From Thuidium tamariscinum (taxonomy: Eukaryota; Streptophyta; Bryopsida; Hypnales; Thuidiaceae): a DNA stretch of 64,000 nt. The DNA lies in assembly GCA_947034885.2 (NCBI GenBank), contig OX344749.2, positions 48,327,682 through 48,391,681 on the forward strand. The letters run 5' to 3'. Below are positions 62,320 to 64,000 of the stretch, piece after piece (within the stretch, counting starts at the first letter, position 1; every line of letters starts with the position of its first letter). Below the pieces are notes generated by a model. That model was not told the origin of the DNA and ran no database searches. It saw only the letters and a list, made by a program, of their open reading frames with translations. Both the position numbers and the translations under genes were made by a program.

Positions 62320-64000
62320 TGAATGAACCTCCTCCGTTGTTTCCTAGAGTTGGATCCACACATGCGCTTGGAGATAATTAGGTTTGGAATGGGGAAGGTC
62401 GCCAGCTCGAGCACCACCGTGGCGACCGACTTAATCAGTGAGCTCGTGCAGACTTACGCACAAAGGATGAATATTCCTCAGGAAACACAGGATCTTCAAT
62501 GGTGTACCCACATTCATCGTTGAGTGAACTTCAAGAAATATTAGTTGCTTTTTGATAAATTTCATGTGAACTTCTTGTTCTCCAAAAAAATTAAAAACTG
62601 TATACATGTACTTAAAAGAAGTTCTGGCTTTCTGTTTCTATAACTTGCATGATTTTAATCGTCCAATTTTCTAATTTCCTTCTTGAATGAGTACTTTATT
62701 GGGTACCGGTATGCCACTTGTGGGATTAAGAATCACGCAAACTTGTTTTCTCAGAGCTTGATGTGGGTCGAGAGTTGAACAAATTCTAGTATACCGTCAT
62801 AACTAGCACTCCCGGTTGCTGCCTCAGACAGTGGTCGAAAATTCATTTGAAGTGAGAAAAGTGAGTTCGGCTTCCAATTTCAGTTGAAGCATGATAGTAT
62901 CAGCGCAAGTCCGCAGATGATCACCACTACGTATGTACTAAATATTAAAAGCTCAATTCCGATCATATTACTGATGGTATGGCAGATCACAATTGCAAGT
63001 GGTGCACATGCAAATCATCAGAGAGTCCTATTAGTCTTATGGCATGCTTGTTTCGCAAGTTTTATACAAGTCACATATCTCCAACTCGTTCTAGCTTTGA
63101 AGGAGCAAGACATATGGGAGCTCAAGGGTTCAAAAATACAGAGTCGATCTGTACGTTCTCCAAGCATGTGCACCCATCATTGAATGCATCCGTTTCTCAA
63201 AAAACCTAATCCCAAACTGCATGACTCCTTTGACTCATTCAATTTTCTGTGCCTGGTCATCTTGGCCAATTCATTTGATTGTTTTGGGGTTTAACCTCTA
63301 TAGGGAGTATAGGCTCAAGGCCATTTTTTCGAATCCAACCAGAAAATCTTATACCTTACTTGCTTGAGATCATGTGGGAAATTTTTTATGAAGTTTGACT
63401 ATATAAATTCTACAAGTTGATTAGCATTTAAAATTGGGATTTTTTTTTTAACACTAGCTTGCAAATTATAAATGATTTTGACTGCTATTTGTAGAGAAAC
63501 TTTATACCACATACTTCAAATAAAAATAATCGGTTGAAGAATCAAATTGAGAGTCTTGGAAAAAAAATTACCAAAAAAACCACTTGATTTTCATTCTATG
63601 AAAAGTTGTTAAATAGAAGAAGGTATGGCAAATTTTGTTAATATGGCAGTATTCCACTAAGGTCTGTTTCCACTTGCTATTGGTTTAAATTTTGGTGTTA
63701 CAGGGAGCGTGTTAGGCACAATGTCCCACATAGCCTCTTTTGTGGGCAAGGATGGGATGTGGGCAGGCTAGAGAAAATCGCTCGCCAGTACAGGGTTGTT
63801 CCACAACCTGTGAGGACCCTGCAATCTGATTATAATTTAGTTTAAATTTAATTTTTCCATCAAAGTATAATAGAGAGCAATAGTGCACAAGATTTTCAAT
63901 GAAAAAGTTGAACCAATGATGTGGCTTTTGTTCCACAAATCCCTTTTTTTGTAGCATTTACTCATTGAAGTCTCTTAGCCAATCTTGAATTGACATGGGA
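62320..64000. other. Peroxidase 3' flank, no further gene recognised
   Basis: The 3' untranslated region is presumably in the first few hundred bases. At 63628 a truncated family A end is visible (GCAAATTTTGTTAATATGGC). Open frames at 62884-63209 show no domain. Confidence 0.45.

Overview
The window reads as nuclear DNA of a land plant. The evidence is a complete four-exon class III (secreted, plant-specific) peroxidase whose introns sit at the classical plant positions, a second multi-exon gene with GT-AG introns, and a very large AT-rich, gene-poor, transposon-filled centre. The low gene density and the unusual ParB/methyltransferase-like gene make a non-seed plant (bryophyte, lycophyte or fern) a reasonable guess, but the species cannot be fixed from the sequence.

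Layout. 1-1.6 kb: the 3' end of an unrecognised gene with a SUMO-interacting-motif-like acidic tail interrupted by an in-frame TAG; an upstream stretch carries a perfect 96-bp palindrome. 1.8-6.6 kb: a ten-exon gene joining an N-terminal ParB/Srx-like domain (DGNHR), a long middle region with a Lys/Glu-rich helix, and a C-terminal circularly permuted (beta-order) DNA N4/N6-methyltransferase-like fold with altered catalytic motifs. It has one apparent frameshift and one intron-phase conflict. 6.6-57.8 kb: no convincing intact gene. This part is a nested museum of non-autonomous DNA transposons, most of which can be bounded exactly by terminal inverted repeats and target duplications: family A (AATTTCGTTAAAATGGC ends), family B (GGGTGATTGC ends, 4-bp duplications), family C (CCCGGGGAG ends, 8-bp duplications, hAT-like), CACTA MITEs (3-bp duplications), and family E (CAGTGGGG ends, TA duplications, built of inverted arrays of a 176-177-bp monomer). 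It also holds a decayed hAT-like transposase gene (24.1-26.5 kb), a roughly 11.4-kb inverted duplication (28.7-40.0 kb), a Helitron-like 3' terminus with tandem repeats (55.4-55.9 kb) and several retroposon 3' tails. 57.9-64 kb: the peroxidase gene, with family A elements in its upstream region and second intron.

How things fit. The two recognisable genes have no obvious functional link. The peroxidase should be a secreted haem enzyme of the cell wall. The ParB/methyltransferase-like gene combines two modules that are paired in bacterial and phage proteins, but it has plant introns, so it is a resident nuclear gene or a recently broken copy of one. It is the best candidate in this window for something poorly described. 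The repeat landscape is informative in itself because nested insertions give a relative order: B into A, CACTA into B, C into B, and E, B and CACTA-like elements into the large inverted duplication.
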